NCBI RefSeq assembly: GCF_000189755.2
Contig: NZ_KI912183.1
Coordinates: 312,257-376,256, forward strand
Length of the DNA: 64,000 bases
Reading direction: 5' to 3'
DNA from: Desulfotomaculum nigrificans DSM 574
GTDB lineage: Bacteria > Bacillota > Desulfotomaculia > Desulfotomaculales > Desulfotomaculaceae
Both the position numbers and the translations under genes were made by a program. This document shows, piece by piece, positions 8,608 to 17,969 of this stretch (positions are counted from its first letter, which is position 1; each line of letters begins with the position of its first letter). The notes below the pieces were generated by a model. The model did no database searches. It was given only the letters and a program-made list of their open reading frames with translations, and was not told where the DNA came from.

Positions 8608-9581
8608 TTGATACCTTTCAAAGAAATATTAATTACTTGAGAATATCAGTTACCGATCGTTGCAACCTCCGTTGTGTTTATTGTATGCCCCCCGAGGGAG
8701 TGAAACAGACCCCCCATTGGGAGATACTAAGCCTGGAGGAGTTTGGCCGGGTGGTAGATGCGGCCTCCGATATAGGGATTCGCAAAGTGCGCATTACCGG
8801 TGGGGAACCGCTGGTAAGGAAAAATATCATCGATTTATTCAGGTATATTGCCGCTAACCCGCTCATTGATGATATTTCTATTACCACCAACGGTATACTT
8901 TTTGCAGATATGGCCGCCGATTTAAAGAAGGCGGGTTTAAACAGAGTTAACTTTAGTTTGGATAGTCTAAACCCGCAAAACTTTAAAGATATCACCAGAC
9001 TAGGTAAGTTTGAAGATGTTTGGCGGGGCATTAATAAGGCCATTGAACTGGATTTGCATCCGGTTAAATTAAATGTGGTGGCTGTACGCGGCGTAAACGA
9101 CCAGGAGTTTACGGATTTTGCCAGGTTAAGCCGGGAAATGCCGCTGCACATCCGCTTTATTGAGTTAATGCCCATCGGCGAGTGTAACCCCTGGGCGGTA
9201 GGTAACTTTATATCTGCTAACGAAATCATGACCAGGCTCCGGGAGGAGTTTGGCCCCATGCAGGCAGAAATCAAAGTAACCGGCAGTGGCCCGGCTAAAT
9301 ACTTCCGTTTACCCGGGGCCAAAGGAACCATTGGCTTTATTACAGCCATCAGTGAACACTTTTGTGGTACTTGCAACAGGTTGAGACTGACGGCCAACGG
9401 TCAATTGCGGCCCTGCTTATACGCCAATAAAGAATTTGATTTAAAAACTCCCTTACGCAATGGCGCTGACAGGCAGGAACTGGCTAATTTAATTGTCCGG
9501 GCCATCCGTCAAAAGCCCCAGCAGCACCACATGGATCAGGGTTGGACTGACCGCAGGGTCATGAGTCAGATAGGAGGTTAA
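8604..9581 (+). CDS. moaA: GTP 3',8-cyclase (molybdenum cofactor biosynthesis protein A)
   Basis: A radical-SAM enzyme that starts pterin cofactor synthesis by converting GTP to the 3',8-cyclised intermediate. The N-terminal Fe-S cluster motif is CNLRCVYC (Cys 20, 24, 27). [10 protein letters not shown] binds SAM. The second cluster is provided by [10 protein letters not shown] and RPCL near the C-terminus. Length is 325 residues, as expected. Translation is coupled to tupC, and moaC follows 10 bp downstream. Confidence 0.96.
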   Translation: MIDTFQRNINYLRISVTDRCNLRCVYCMPPEGVKQTPHWEILSLEEFGRVVDAASDIGIRKVRITGGEPLVRKNIIDLFRYIAANPLIDDISITTNGILFADMAADLKKAGLNRVNFSLDSLNPQNFKDITRLGKFEDVWRGINKAIELDLHPVKLNVVAVRGVNDQEFTDFARLSREMPLHIRFIELMPIGECNPWAVGNFISANEIMTRLREEFGPMQAEIKVTGSGPAKYFRLPGAKGTIGFITAISEHFCGTCNRLRLTANGQLRPCLYANKEFDLKTPLRNGADRQELANLIVRAIRQKPQQHHMDQGWTDRRVMSQIGG

Positions 9582-9591
9582 CAAAAATTTT

Positions 9592-10086
9592 ATGTCCCAG
9601 TTTACCCATTTTGATGCCAGGGGCAATGCCCGCATGGTTGATATTACAGCTAAAAAAGACACTCACCGGGTGGCCGAGGTAAGAGGTGAAGTGGTTATGT
9701 CACCTACTACCCTGCAGTTAATTCAACAGGGTGGCATGACCAAAGGTGATGTACTGGGAGTAGCCAGGGTGGCCGGCATCATGGCGGCGAAAAGAACACC
9801 GGATTTAATTCCCATGGCCCACCCCATTATGATTACCGGCGTAAATGTGGATTTTAAATTTGCCCCGCCGGATCGGATTGAAATTAGAGCCATTGTTAAA
9901 ATTGACGGCAAAACCGGTGTGGAAATGGAAGCCCTCACGGCAGTGAGTGTGGCGGCCTTAACCATTTATGACATGTGCAAAGCAGTGGACAAGTCCATGC
10001 GCATCGAAAACATCCGCCTGGTACACAAAAGTGGCGGCAAAAGTGGCGATTTTATACGGGAGGGAGAACAACCATGGGAAAAATAG
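9592..10086 (+). CDS. moaC: Cyclic pyranopterin monophosphate synthase
   Basis: A 164-residue enzyme that works with MoaA to make cyclic pyranopterin monophosphate. Family motifs include [28 protein letters not shown] and [20 protein letters not shown], followed by [15 protein letters not shown] lies upstream of the ATG. It overlaps the MOSC gene by 13 bases. Confidence 0.96.
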   Translation: MSQFTHFDARGNARMVDITAKKDTHRVAEVRGEVVMSPTTLQLIQQGGMTKGDVLGVARVAGIMAAKRTPDLIPMAHPIMITGVNVDFKFAPPDRIEIRAIVKIDGKTGVEMEALTAVSVAALTIYDMCKAVDKSMRIENIRLVHKSGGKSGDFIREGEQPWEK

Positions 10087-10511
10087 TGGCAGTTTGCACC
10101 AGTCCTAGAAAGGGTATGAGAAAAAAGAATGTTGGGGAAGGTACTTTAATTGTGAACCACGGTTTTGAGGGAGATGCCCATGTGGGTAATTGGCACCGCC
10201 AGGTCAGCCTGCTGGCTATGGAAAGCATTGAAAAAATGCGACAAATGGGGCTGAATGTAGGACCCGGTGACTTTGCCGAAAACCTTACCACCGAAGGTAT
10301 CGACCTGGTTTCTTTACCGGTGGGGACTAAGCTAAAAATTGGTGACAGTGCGCTAGGGGAAGTTACTCAAATCGGTAAAGAATGTCATACCCGGTGTGCC
10401 ATTTACTACCAGGCCGGTGATTGTGTCATGCCCAAGGAGGGTATATTTATAAAAGTATTACAGGGTGGCAAGGTAAAGGTAGGGGACAACATTGAAGTAT
10501 TACCGGAATAA
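10074..10511 (+). CDS. MOSC domain protein
   Basis: A 145-residue MOSC (molybdenum cofactor sulfurase C-terminal-like) domain protein. The start is the ATG at 10074, with CGGGAGGGAGAAC upstream. Conserved features are [11 protein letters not shown] near the N-terminus, [17 protein letters not shown] in the centre and [18 protein letters not shown] near the C-terminus with conserved cysteines. Small MOSC proteins are usually found in Mo/W-cofactor operons and probably handle sulfur or cofactor transfer. The exact reaction is unknown. It overlaps both neighbours, so co-translation is likely. Confidence 0.88.
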   Translation: MGKIVAVCTSPRKGMRKKNVGEGTLIVNHGFEGDAHVGNWHRQVSLLAMESIEKMRQMGLNVGPGDFAENLTTEGIDLVSLPVGTKLKIGDSALGEVTQIGKECHTRCAIYYQAGDCVMPKEGIFIKVLQGGKVKVGDNIEVLPE

Positions 10512-11781
10512 TTATCATCCACCGGTGGTTTCACTGGTGGGCCGTTCCAATTCGGGGAAAACCACCTTTTTAGAGAAATTAATTAGAGAATTAAAGCAGC
10601 GGGGTTACCGGGTGGGCACGGTTAAACACCACCGGGGCACCTTTGAATTTGATATTGAGGGTAAAGATACCTGGCGTCACGCTCAGGCCGGGGCAGACAT
10701 GGTGGCCCTGGCCACGCCCACCGGCTTTGGTTTGGTGAAAAAACTTGCTCAGGAACTATCTCCGGAGGAAATAACCAGCTATATGCCCGGGGTGGACATC
10801 ATTATAGTAGAGGGCATGAAAAAAGGCAGCCAGCCTAAGATTGAGTTAGTTCGGTCGGCAGTTGCCGACGCGCCGGTTTGCCCGGTGGAGGAACTAATGG
10901 CGGTGGTGAGTGATCTACCTTTGTCATTAGGTTTGCCCCGGTTTGGCTTGGATGACTTCAAAGGAGTGGCTGATCTCATCGAAAATCAATTGATTAAATC
11001 CAGGGATACAGCACAGGGTAATGTTAGCAGCTTAAGGGAAGATCAACTGAAACGTTACCATCGTAATATTATGTTACCCGGTGTTGGTCAGGCAGGGCAG
11101 TTAAAGTTACTTAACTCATCTGTATTAGTGGTGGGTACAGGTGGCTTGGGGTCCCCGGTGGCCTATTATTTAGCCGCCGCCGGTATTGGTCGGCTGGGAT
11201 TAGCGGACGCGGATGTAGTGGATCTATCTAATTTACAGCGGCAAATCTTGCATACAACTGCTGACCTTAACCGGCTTAAAGTGGAATCAGCCAGGGAGAA
11301 GTTAAGCAAACTAAACCCCGACATTCAGATTGAAGTTTATCCTTTTCGGGTAACCAGAGATAATGTGGCAGATTTAGTGTGCCAATATGATCTGGTGGTG
11401 GACGCCACCGATAATTTTGCCACCCGGTATGTTCTTAATGAAGGCTGTATGGCCGCAGGAAAACCCTTTATTTATGGTGGTGTCTTGTCCATGGTGGGTC
11501 AGGTCATGACCATTCTACCGGGGAAGGGGCCCTGCTTCCGCTGTATCTTTAGGGAACCACCCAGCGAAGATGCGGTTAAGAGTACGGCAAATTATGGTAT
11601 TTTGGGCTCGGTGGCCGGTATCATCGGCTGCATTCAAGCCACTGAAGCCGTAAAATACCTACTGGGCCAGGGGGATTTACTGGTGGGTCGATTGTTAACC
11701 ATGGAAGGCATGTCAATGTTTTTTCAGGAGGTTGAAGTTAAGCGGGACCCCCATTGCCCCGATTGTGGCAAATTAGAATAG
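10492..11781 (+). CDS. MobB-MoeB (ThiF-type) fusion protein
   Basis: One uninterrupted frame of 429 residues joins two cofactor enzymes. The N-terminal ~170 residues are MobB-like, with the P-loop GRSNSGKTT (residues 17-25), a TVKHH motif and VEGMKKGSQPKIELVRS. MobB assists attachment of a nucleotide to the pterin. Residues ~180-429 are a MoeB/HesA/ThiF adenylating domain, with LKRYHRNIMLPGVG, GTGGLGSPVAYYLA, VDATDNFATRY and a zinc site CFRC / CPDC. This half should activate the Gly-Gly tail of a MoaD. The start is TTG at 10492, overlapping the MOSC gene. A strong terminator follows, so this closes the operon. Confidence 0.9.
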   Translation: MKYYRNNYHPPVVSLVGRSNSGKTTFLEKLIRELKQRGYRVGTVKHHRGTFEFDIEGKDTWRHAQAGADMVALATPTGFGLVKKLAQELSPEEITSYMPGVDIIIVEGMKKGSQPKIELVRSAVADAPVCPVEELMAVVSDLPLSLGLPRFGLDDFKGVADLIENQLIKSRDTAQGNVSSLREDQLKRYHRNIMLPGVGQAGQLKLLNSSVLVVGTGGLGSPVAYYLAAAGIGRLGLADADVVDLSNLQRQILHTTADLNRLKVESAREKLSKLNPDIQIEVYPFRVTRDNVADLVCQYDLVVDATDNFATRYVLNEGCMAAGKPFIYGGVLSMVGQVMTILPGKGPCFRCIFREPPSEDAVKSTANYGILGSVAGIIGCIQATEAVKYLLGQGDLLVGRLLTMEGMSMFFQEVEVKRDPHCPDCGKLE

Positions 11782-11800
11782 CTTCCCAAGCCGATGGAAA

Positions 11801-11832
11801 AACCCAGGAGCTGCCTGGGTTTATTTTTTTCC
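11801..11832 (+). terminator. Terminator of the cofactor operon
   Basis: Stem AACCCAGG / CCTGGGTT with a 5-nt loop, then TATTTTTTT. It sits 20 bp past the MobB-MoeB stop. Confidence 0.85.
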
Positions 11833-11841
11833 TATATTTCA

Positions 11842-12024
11842 CTACCGGTTCTGGGGCTCGATCCAGTAAACCATTTGACCAAAATCATCACAGAAAATCT
11901 CCAGCTTAGAGTCTTCTGGCTTAGATTTTTTCTCAATTTTTACCTGACTGTCATGTATCTTTTGCAGCACCACCAGTTCCAGAATAGAAGTAAGGTTTGC
12001 GCCTTTTTTCACTTTATTTAGCAT
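11842..12024 (-). CDS. Small conserved-looking protein of unknown function
   Basis: A 60-residue acidic/basic peptide starting MLNKVKKGANL. The start is supported by a strong ribosome site, CGGGAGGT, 6-7 bp upstream on the minus strand, and it ends just before the cofactor operon terminator. There is no membrane segment, signal peptide or cysteine pair of note (one Cys). I do not recognise it. The ribosome site is the main reason for calling it real. Confidence 0.5.
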   Translation of the reverse strand: MLNKVKKGANLTSILELVVLQKIHDSQVKIEKKSKPEDSKLEIFCDDFGQMVYWIEPQNR

Positions 12025-12163
12025 AAAAAAACCTCCCGGCCGATTCTTTTTCCTTTTTTCTTAACCAGATGTTAGCATAAGGATGATGGCAATACAAGGA
12101 GGAAGGCTAAAGAGCCACTAGCAAAAACATTGTGAATATTTTCATTTATCCAAGCCCACCTCA

Positions 12164-13351
12164 TTAGGTGGCGTGCTTATGTTCATATGGTTTATGCCTG
12201 AAGGTGACCAGCCCGGTTAGTAACAGCACGATACTATAGGCCACAAACAGACTGGGTAGATCATAAAACTCCACCCAGGCGCCACCAATTAAAGGGCCAA
12301 TTAAGTAGCCTAAAGAAAATGCACCGTTGTAAATGCCAAAGGCTACCCCGTAACTGCTGTCGTCTGAGCTTCCCCTCCGGGGCATCACTGAATCGGCTAA
12401 CAGGGGCATGGTGGGGGTTAGCATTAAGCCAAAGGTAATACCCATTAATCCCATAGTGATGGCCGAGGTAACCGCATTGGCGGCCAAGGTAATCAGGGGA
12501 ACCACCAGAGCGGTGGTCACCAGACCAATTTTAATTAGCCTAACCCGGCCCATATGATCGGATAGCTTGCCGATGACAGGAGCCGAAGAAACGTGGAATA
12601 AGGATATAACGCCAAATAACAGGCCAATTACGCCCGGGGAAGCAGCAAACTTATCCGCAAAGTAGCCGGGCAGCAGCGGATCAATAAACCCAAAGCCAAC
12701 GGAACCAATCAATACCATGGTGGAACCTTGCCAAACGCCCCTAATACGAAGGACTTCCAGCAGGGGGCGAGAAGATTTAGGCATTTTGACCGGGTTACTA
12801 TCCCCCGGAATCACCACCGCCACAAAAATAACTGCCAGTATGGCTAGTATGATACAAATTAAAAAGGGCAGGTGGTAACCACCAGCTTCGTACAATAACC
12901 CGCCGGCAGCCGGACCCACCAAAAAGCCAAAACCGCTGGCGGCGCTCATCAATCCCATTTTGCTACCCCTTTGTTCCGGGGGATATAGGTCGGCGATTAG
13001 TGCCGGGCAGGCGGTCCAAATTGCCCCGGCGGCAAAACCCTGCAGCAGACGGGTGATGATTAACCAAACAATGGATTTGGCCAGAGCAAAGCCAAGGGTG
13101 CTAAGGGAAATGGCCGCCAGCCCGAAAAACATAACCCGCTTACGTCCATAGCGATCTGATAAAATGCCCAGCGGAATAGTACCTACCAGTAGCGAGGCTG
13201 AATAGGCAGCAAAAATAACGCCCAGCACAAAAGACGAAGCCCCCAGGCTTTCACTGTATCCCGGTAAGATAGGGATGACGATGCCATAGATTAAAGTGTC
13301 AAGGAAAATGGCCAGTGCCACTGCACCAACTACCAGTTTGGGACGGATCAT
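12164..13351 (-). CDS. Major facilitator superfamily exporter (DHA1 type)
   Basis: A 395-residue transporter with about twelve hydrophobic segments. The cytoplasmic loop between segments 2 and 3 has the MFS signature GILSDRYGRKR, and segment 4 carries TRLLQGFAAGAIW. A second-half copy, GKLSDHMGRVR, marks the internal repeat. This type generally exports drugs or metabolites by proton antiport; the substrate is not readable. The start ATG overlaps the stop of the upstream EamA gene (TGATG), so the two transporters are co-expressed. Confidence 0.9.
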   Translation of the reverse strand: MIRPKLVVGAVALAIFLDTLIYGIVIPILPGYSESLGASSFVLGVIFAAYSASLLVGTIPLGILSDRYGRKRVMFFGLAAISLSTLGFALAKSIVWLIITRLLQGFAAGAIWTACPALIADLYPPEQRGSKMGLMSAASGFGFLVGPAAGGLLYEAGGYHLPFLICIILAILAVIFVAVVIPGDSNPVKMPKSSRPLLEVLRIRGVWQGSTMVLIGSVGFGFIDPLLPGYFADKFAASPGVIGLLFGVISLFHVSSAPVIGKLSDHMGRVRLIKIGLVTTALVVPLITLAANAVTSAITMGLMGITFGLMLTPTMPLLADSVMPRRGSSDDSSYGVAFGIYNGAFSLGYLIGPLIGGAWVEFYDLPSLFVAYSIVLLLTGLVTFRHKPYEHKHAT

Positions 13352-14253
13352 CAGTTATGTACCTCCGGTTCTTCTCTTTGCAACAACACCCCGCATAAAA
13401 TAATTATTCCCCCAACCACTTGCCAACCAGTCAGAGTTTCTCCTAATAACAGCCAACCCAATAATCCGGTGAAAGCCGGTTCCAGGGTACTGATAATGGC
13501 CGCCCGGGATGGTCCGATAATGGTTACCCCCTTAAATAAGGTACCCATGGCAATAACAGTGGTGACCACCGCCAAAACCAGCAGGGCTGCCCATGATTTG
13601 GCCGTCAAATGGAACTGTAATTCCCCCATGGTGTAGCCCAGCACCAGGAAAACAACCGCACAGGTACCAGTGATGTAAGTGTTAAATACAGGTACGGATA
13701 CTTGATCCAACAATTTACTGGAAAGAACCAGAAATAAGGCATTAAGTAAAGCGGCCAGTAAAGCCAGGACCACTCCCAGGGGTTGCAGGTTTTCGATGGG
13801 TTGTCCCAAAATAATCACACAGCCGGTCAAAGTAAGAATCAGGGCTAACCACTTTCGGCGGTGAAGTGGTTCTTTAAGAATGAAAAATGACAGTATTGAG
13901 GTGATGGTTGGGTAAACATATAAAAGAAGTATGGCTATGGCCGCCGGGATATACTTGAAGGAATTAAATAAGGCCAGCGCAATGGTCGCCTGACCGCCGA
14001 TAGCCAGAGCCAATACCGTCAAGGTTTGTTTAAGAGGTAATTTAATTGAAGTTTTAGTGATAATTAAAATTGCCCCAAAAAGCAGGGTAGCTAACAAGTA
14101 TCGAATGGTTAAGGCAGTAATCACAGTGGCCCCGCCCTGGTAAGAAATTTTAGCGGCCACAGCCTCCGTACTTAAACTGATGGTGGAGATAATTACTAAC
14201 AGAATGCCTATAAGCTGTCTGGACTTTACTTGAGATTTTTCCTTGACAGACAT
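13351..14253 (-). CDS. EamA/DMT-family transporter
   Basis: A ten-segment drug/metabolite transporter of about 300 residues, made of two EamA repeats. The ATG at 14253 is chosen because TAAGGAGAT lies 7 bp upstream. A longer frame reaches 14325 but has no comparable ribosome site. The second repeat has GPSRAAIISTLEPAFTGLLG, characteristic of the family. The likely role is export of a small metabolite. It is coupled to the MFS gene downstream. Confidence 0.9.
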   Translation of the reverse strand: MSVKEKSQVKSRQLIGILLVIISTISLSTEAVAAKISYQGGATVITALTIRYLLATLLFGAILIITKTSIKLPLKQTLTVLALAIGGQATIALALFNSFKYIPAAIAILLLYVYPTITSILSFFILKEPLHRRKWLALILTLTGCVIILGQPIENLQPLGVVLALLAALLNALFLVLSSKLLDQVSVPVFNTYITGTCAVVFLVLGYTMGELQFHLTAKSWAALLVLAVVTTVIAMGTLFKGVTIIGPSRAAIISTLEPAFTGLLGWLLLGETLTGWQVVGGIIILCGVLLQREEPEVHN

Positions 14254-14304
14254 TAAAATGATCTCCTTATATTTAATCACCTTTATAATATAGCCTCTGT
14301 TTAA

Positions 14305-14336
14305 CAAAAAAGAAATCCCTTTCAACTCAGGGATTT
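14305..14336 (-). terminator. Terminator after the proline-rich gene
   Basis: On the minus strand AAATCCCT / AGGGATTT with an 8-nt loop is followed by CTTTTTT. It ends transcription of the proline-rich gene before the transporter pair. Confidence 0.75.
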
Positions 14337-14348
14337 TTGCATTTAAGG

Positions 14349-14948
14349 TTAACCTAAAGTACGCTTATTTATTTTTATTACTGGTGGGCCCCATTTGGGG
14401 GCAATTTTATTTACCGGGGGCGGGGGAAAGGGAGGCATATTTACTTCTTCCCGTGGTGACACCGGCGGTGGGTGTGGCTCCGGTTGAGACGGAATCACGG
14501 GTGGTGGGGCTGCTCCCGGCTGCTCCGGCCCCGGGGCTGTTGGTACCTCTGGTGGCGGTGGTGGTTGGCCCGGCGGGGGAGGTGTCGGAGGTGCGGGTGT
14601 TGAAGGTGGTTGACCGTTAAATGGTGTCCCCGGAGATGGGCCGGGATTAAAATGCATTGGCGGCTTGGGTAAGTTTTCTCTTGGGTGTCTGGGTGCGTGT
14701 ACCACCGTAATACTGTTATAGATACGTTCATCCTCACTTACCAGTTGTCCGTTTTCATAACGGCGGTGCCGTACTTCCACCCGGGGAATATAGGCCGATA
14801 CCTCCGCGGGTACGCTAAGACTGGACAGACGACACAAACGAATACCCGCGCCCTCCACCACCAAATCAACATGATCGTTTTGATAGCAGCGGCAGGGGTC
14901 AGGGGTTGTCAGTTGACGTGTGGTTCGCATCAATTTATACTGAGCCAT
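14349..14948 (-). CDS. Proline-rich protein of unknown function
   Basis: About 199 residues, starting MAQYKLMRTT at 14948 where TTGGAGTGG precedes the ATG; an upstream in-frame ATG at 15005 has no such site. Residues 1-105 form a compact domain with PCRCYQNDH and a later Cys in RLCRL. Residues ~105-190 are a long low-complexity run of Pro with Gly, Gln, Glu and Ala, then a basic tail. No signal peptide is seen. Such tails can mediate protein-protein contact, for example in spore coats. That role is only a guess. It is divergent from the methyltransferase gene. Confidence 0.65.
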   Translation of the reverse strand: MAQYKLMRTTRQLTTPDPCRCYQNDHVDLVVEGAGIRLCRLSSLSVPAEVSAYIPRVEVRHRRYENGQLVSEDERIYNSITVVHAPRHPRENLPKPPMHFNPGPSPGTPFNGQPPSTPAPPTPPPPGQPPPPPEVPTAPGPEQPGAAPPPVIPSQPEPHPPPVSPREEVNMPPFPPPPVNKIAPKWGPPVIKINKRTLG

Positions 14949-15036
14949 GATAGCCACTCCAAGGCAAATTATTCCTCTAATGTAGGTTATGATAGTCTTA
15001 TGCATAAGGTTACATTATAAACGAGGTGTTTTAACT

Positions 15037-16425
15037 ATGGCTAAACTGACTCCGGTTAAGCCGGGGGATATTATTGAATTGGATGTGCACGGTTTGGGGC
15101 ATACAGGTGAAGGAGTGGGCAGGTACCAGGGTTTAGCAATTTTTGTACCGGGGGCCCTGCCCGACGAAAGGGTGCGGGCTGTAATTAGCCAGGTTAAAAA
15201 ATCCTATGCCAGGGGAAAGTTAATTGAAGTTGTAACCCGGACAACTGACAGAATCTTACCCCGGTGCCCTGCGGCTGCCGATTGTGGCGGCTGCCAGTTG
15301 CAACATTTGGATTACCAGGCTCAATTGACCCATAAAACTACCCTGGTTAAATCCGCCCTGACCCGTATAGGGGGACTTAATGATGTGCCGGTACGGCCAA
15401 CCATAGGTATGGAGTATCCATGGCATTACCGCAATAAAATTCATTTGCATGCAACCCAAAGTGCTGGCAGGATTAAATTAGGTTTTTTTGCCGAGGGAAC
15501 CCACCAACTGACGGCAGACATCAGTGAACAAAGCTGTCTGCTGGTAAACCAGGAAATCATTGAGGTTGTGGCCGCTGTAGAAGAATTGCTCAATAGCTTT
15601 AAAATAAAGTCTTATGATTGGGAGAGTAAGCAAGGGTTATTACGACACGTAATGATCCGCCGGGGGTATGCCACCGGCGAGATAATGGTGGTTTTAGTTA
15701 CCACGGCGGAAAATTGGCTTACAGAGCAGGAGTTGGCCCGGGAAATTGTAAACCGGCATCCCAGGGTGGTGTCGGTGATACGTAATATTAATACTAACCC
15801 CGGACGATTAATCCTGGGTCCCCAAAATCAAGTGCTGGCAGGAAAGGACAGCATTACCGACCGGCTTTGTGGTTTAAAATTCAAAATCTCCGCCGCCTCA
15901 TTTTATCAGGTTAACCCCCGGCAAACCGAAGTCTTATATAACAAGGCTCTGGAGTTTGCTAACCTTAAGGGAGATGAAACAGTTGTTGATGCCTACTGTG
16001 GTATAGGCACCATTGCCAGCTTGTTGGCCCGTCATGCTGGTAGTGTTATTGGTTTAGAAATCGTACCCGACGCGGTGACAGATGCCCGAGAGAATGCCAG
16101 GTTAAACAATCTATTTAATATTGAATTCTTCAATGGCTCCGTTGAAAGACTATTGCCGGAAATGGTGGCCCGGGGCTTAAGACCTGATCTGGTGGTACTG
16201 GACCCGCCGCGCAAGGGATGTGAAAAGGAAGTACTGGAAGCCATACTTAAAACGCAAGTACCCCGGGTGGTTTATGTTTCCTGTGACCCGGCCACCCTGG
16301 CCCGGGACCTGGGTATCCTGGCAGGGGCCGGATATGAGCCGGCAGAAGTACAACCGGTGGACATGTTTCCCTGGACCTGTCACGTTGAGTGCGTGGTTTG
16401 GCTCAAAAGAAAACACAGCCCATAA
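15037..16425 (+). CDS. rlmD: 23S rRNA (uracil-C5)-methyltransferase, RlmD/RumA family
   Basis: A 462-residue SAM-dependent enzyme that methylates a uracil at C5 in 23S rRNA. The ATG at 15037 has ACGAGGTG upstream. An N-terminal TRAM RNA-binding domain (about 5-65) is followed by an Fe-S cysteine motif RCPAAADCGGCQLQH. The SAM-binding fold has VVDAYCGIGTIASLLA. The catalytic nucleophile motif is VYVSCDPATLARDL and the Pro-rich loop is LDPPRKGCEKEVL. One Firmicute enzyme may serve both sites handled by RlmC and RlmD. A strong terminator overlaps its stop. Confidence 0.93.
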   Translation: MAKLTPVKPGDIIELDVHGLGHTGEGVGRYQGLAIFVPGALPDERVRAVISQVKKSYARGKLIEVVTRTTDRILPRCPAAADCGGCQLQHLDYQAQLTHKTTLVKSALTRIGGLNDVPVRPTIGMEYPWHYRNKIHLHATQSAGRIKLGFFAEGTHQLTADISEQSCLLVNQEIIEVVAAVEELLNSFKIKSYDWESKQGLLRHVMIRRGYATGEIMVVLVTTAENWLTEQELAREIVNRHPRVVSVIRNINTNPGRLILGPQNQVLAGKDSITDRLCGLKFKISAASFYQVNPRQTEVLYNKALEFANLKGDETVVDAYCGIGTIASLLARHAGSVIGLEIVPDAVTDARENARLNNLFNIEFFNGSVERLLPEMVARGLRPDLVVLDPPRKGCEKEVLEAILKTQVPRVVYVSCDPATLARDLGILAGAGYEPAEVQPVDMFPWTCHVECVVWLKRKHSP

Positions 16426-16458
16426 AGCCTTGCGCTGCAAGGCTTTATGGGCTTTTGG
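16419..16458 (+). terminator. Terminator of the rlmD-like gene
   Basis: Very long stem CCCATAAAGCCTTG / CAAGGCTTTATGGG starting inside the last codons, followed by CTTTTGG. Confidence 0.75.
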
Positions 16459-16713
16459 AAGGAATTGGATATGTTTCCGTGGGCGGGGGGAGAAAACGCC
16501 TGATTATTGTAAATATATGTCTAATAAGATAGAATATTGAAAGAAATAGATTGATAAGTTGTGTATTTGTCAACTCAAAATTTACCCATATGGCCATTAA
16601 AAATTCCCCCACCTACCTATAAAAAAAGGGGCACCACCTTAATCCATTCTATTTAGCTCCCCTAGAACTTTTGGAGAAAATACACGTATATGTTAGTATA
16701 GAAGTAGCGGGTA
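16459..16713. other. Intergenic DNA with an IS-end relic
   Basis: No gene is seen. TGTATTTGTCAACTCAAAATT at 16562-16582 recurs at 44892-44912 beside an istB fragment and looks like a terminal sequence of an IS21-type element. A C/A-rich stretch follows. Confidence 0.4.
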
Positions 16714-16876
16714 ATGAGAGTGACAAAAAATCAGTACAGTGATGAATTTAAAGAACAAATTGTAAAAGAATGTAAGGAGACAGGCAACGTAGCCTTAGTG
16801 GCCCGGAGACATGAGATAGCAACAACTACTATCCATACCTGGCTTAAAAAACAACGCCAAAGAGGTTCCGTAAAAC
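16714..16876 (+). pseudogene. IS3-type OrfA fragment, truncated by another IS
   Basis: The first ~54 residues are a transposase helix-turn-helix (YSDEFKEQIVKECKETGN, then TIHTWLKKQRQRGSVK). The frame then runs into the left terminal repeat of the next element at 16877 and stops at 16905. No OrfB follows. It is an older IS broken by insertion. Confidence 0.7.
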
Positions 16877-16944
16877 TGGCCCGTACCCCTTTTGATGGAC
16901 ATTAGAAACACAAGTATAATAGAAGTTGAAAGGGGTCATAAAAG

Positions 16945-17232
16945 ATGGCAAAGCAATATAGTTCAGAATTCAAAATGGAAGCCATTAAACGGGTAGAATC
17001 CTCTGAAGGTTCCATAGCCTCGGTTGCAAAAGAATTAGGTGTAAACACTAACACGCTACATGGTTGGTTAAAAAAATTTCGTGAGAAGCCTGACGTTCCC
17101 TTCCCAGGTAGTGGGAAATTAAGTACGGATGACGAGTTAATTAAAAAGCTTGAGCGCCAGATTCGGGATCTCCGGGAGGAAAATGAGATCTTAAAAAAGG
17201 CGGCAGCTTACTTCGCGAAGAACCTGAAGTAA
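16945..17232 (+). CDS. IS3-family transposase OrfA (copy A)
   Basis: A 95-residue DNA-binding subunit with a helix-turn-helix (SIASVAKELGVNTNTLHGWL) and a C-terminal leucine zipper (ERQIRDLREENEILKKAAAY). Near its end is the slippery run AAAAAAG. Shifting -1 there joins it to OrfB, the usual way IS3 elements make the full transposase. It is one substitution from the copy B protein (Thr/Pro after KLS). Confidence 0.9.
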   Translation: MAKQYSSEFKMEAIKRVESSEGSIASVAKELGVNTNTLHGWLKKFREKPDVPFPGSGKLSTDDELIKKLERQIRDLREENEILKKAAAYFAKNLK

Positions 17233-17273
17233 AGAGGTTTGAATTCATCAGAGCTAACCGCTGTAAATTCCGG

Positions 17274-17939
17274 GTGGCGAAGCTGTGCGAAATGCTTGGT
17301 GTTTCACGAAGTGGTTATTATGCATGGGAGAATCGCCCGAAAAGTACAAGAGACACAGAAAATGAAGTGCTCAAGGAAGAAATAAAGTCGATACATAAGA
17401 AGACAAAGCAAACCTATGGTTCTCGTAAAATTACCAAGGAACTCCGACGTAAAGGTAAATTGGTTAACCATAAGCGTGTAGAGCGACTTATGAAACAGGA
17501 AGGCTTGAGATCAAAGGTAGCTAAAAAATATAAGGCAACAACAAATTCAAACCATCACCTGCCAGTGGCGGAGAATATTTTAAACCGTCAGTTTTCAGCA
17601 GAAAAACCCAATATGAAAATGGTCAGCGACATAACCTATCTATGGACAGAAGAAGGCCGGCTTTATATAGCTGGGGTGATGGATTTATGTGGTCAAAAAA
17701 TAGTTGGGCTCTCAATGAGTGATAGAATGACGAAGGAGCTTGTTATCAACGCTCTGGATAGTGCCTGTAAACGGTATAGACCTGCCCCAGGGATGTTAAT
17801 TCACTCTGATCGTGGTAGCCAATATTGTTCAAACGACTATCAAAATTACCTTAAGAAGCGCGGTTTTATTTGCAGCATGTTCCGGAAAGGAAACTGCTGG
17901 GATAATGCCCCAATGGAAGCCACTATCCACAACAGGTAA
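17274..17939 (+). pseudogene. IS3-family transposase OrfB (copy A), C-terminus deleted
   Basis: The integrase-like catalytic subunit. The -1 frame from the slippery site runs into it at about 17200. It contains YGSRKITKELRRKG, then the DDE core with the first Asp in MVSDITYLWTEEG and the second in LIHSDRGSQY. It stops just before the Glu-containing FWGKMK helix, because the 260-bp deletion fuses APMEA to non-coding DNA. Without the catalytic Glu it should be inactive. Confidence 0.85.
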
Positions 17940-17969
17940 CCGCCGCCTGCGGTCGGAGCGAAGCGAAGA

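Noticed and set aside
11794-12021. Plus-strand frame opposite the 60-residue gene
   Set aside because: It begins in the operon terminator and lacks a ribosome site, while the minus-strand frame has a strong one.
14384-14737. Open frames opposite or shifted to the proline-rich gene
   Set aside because: They are shadows created by the CC-rich repeat coding.
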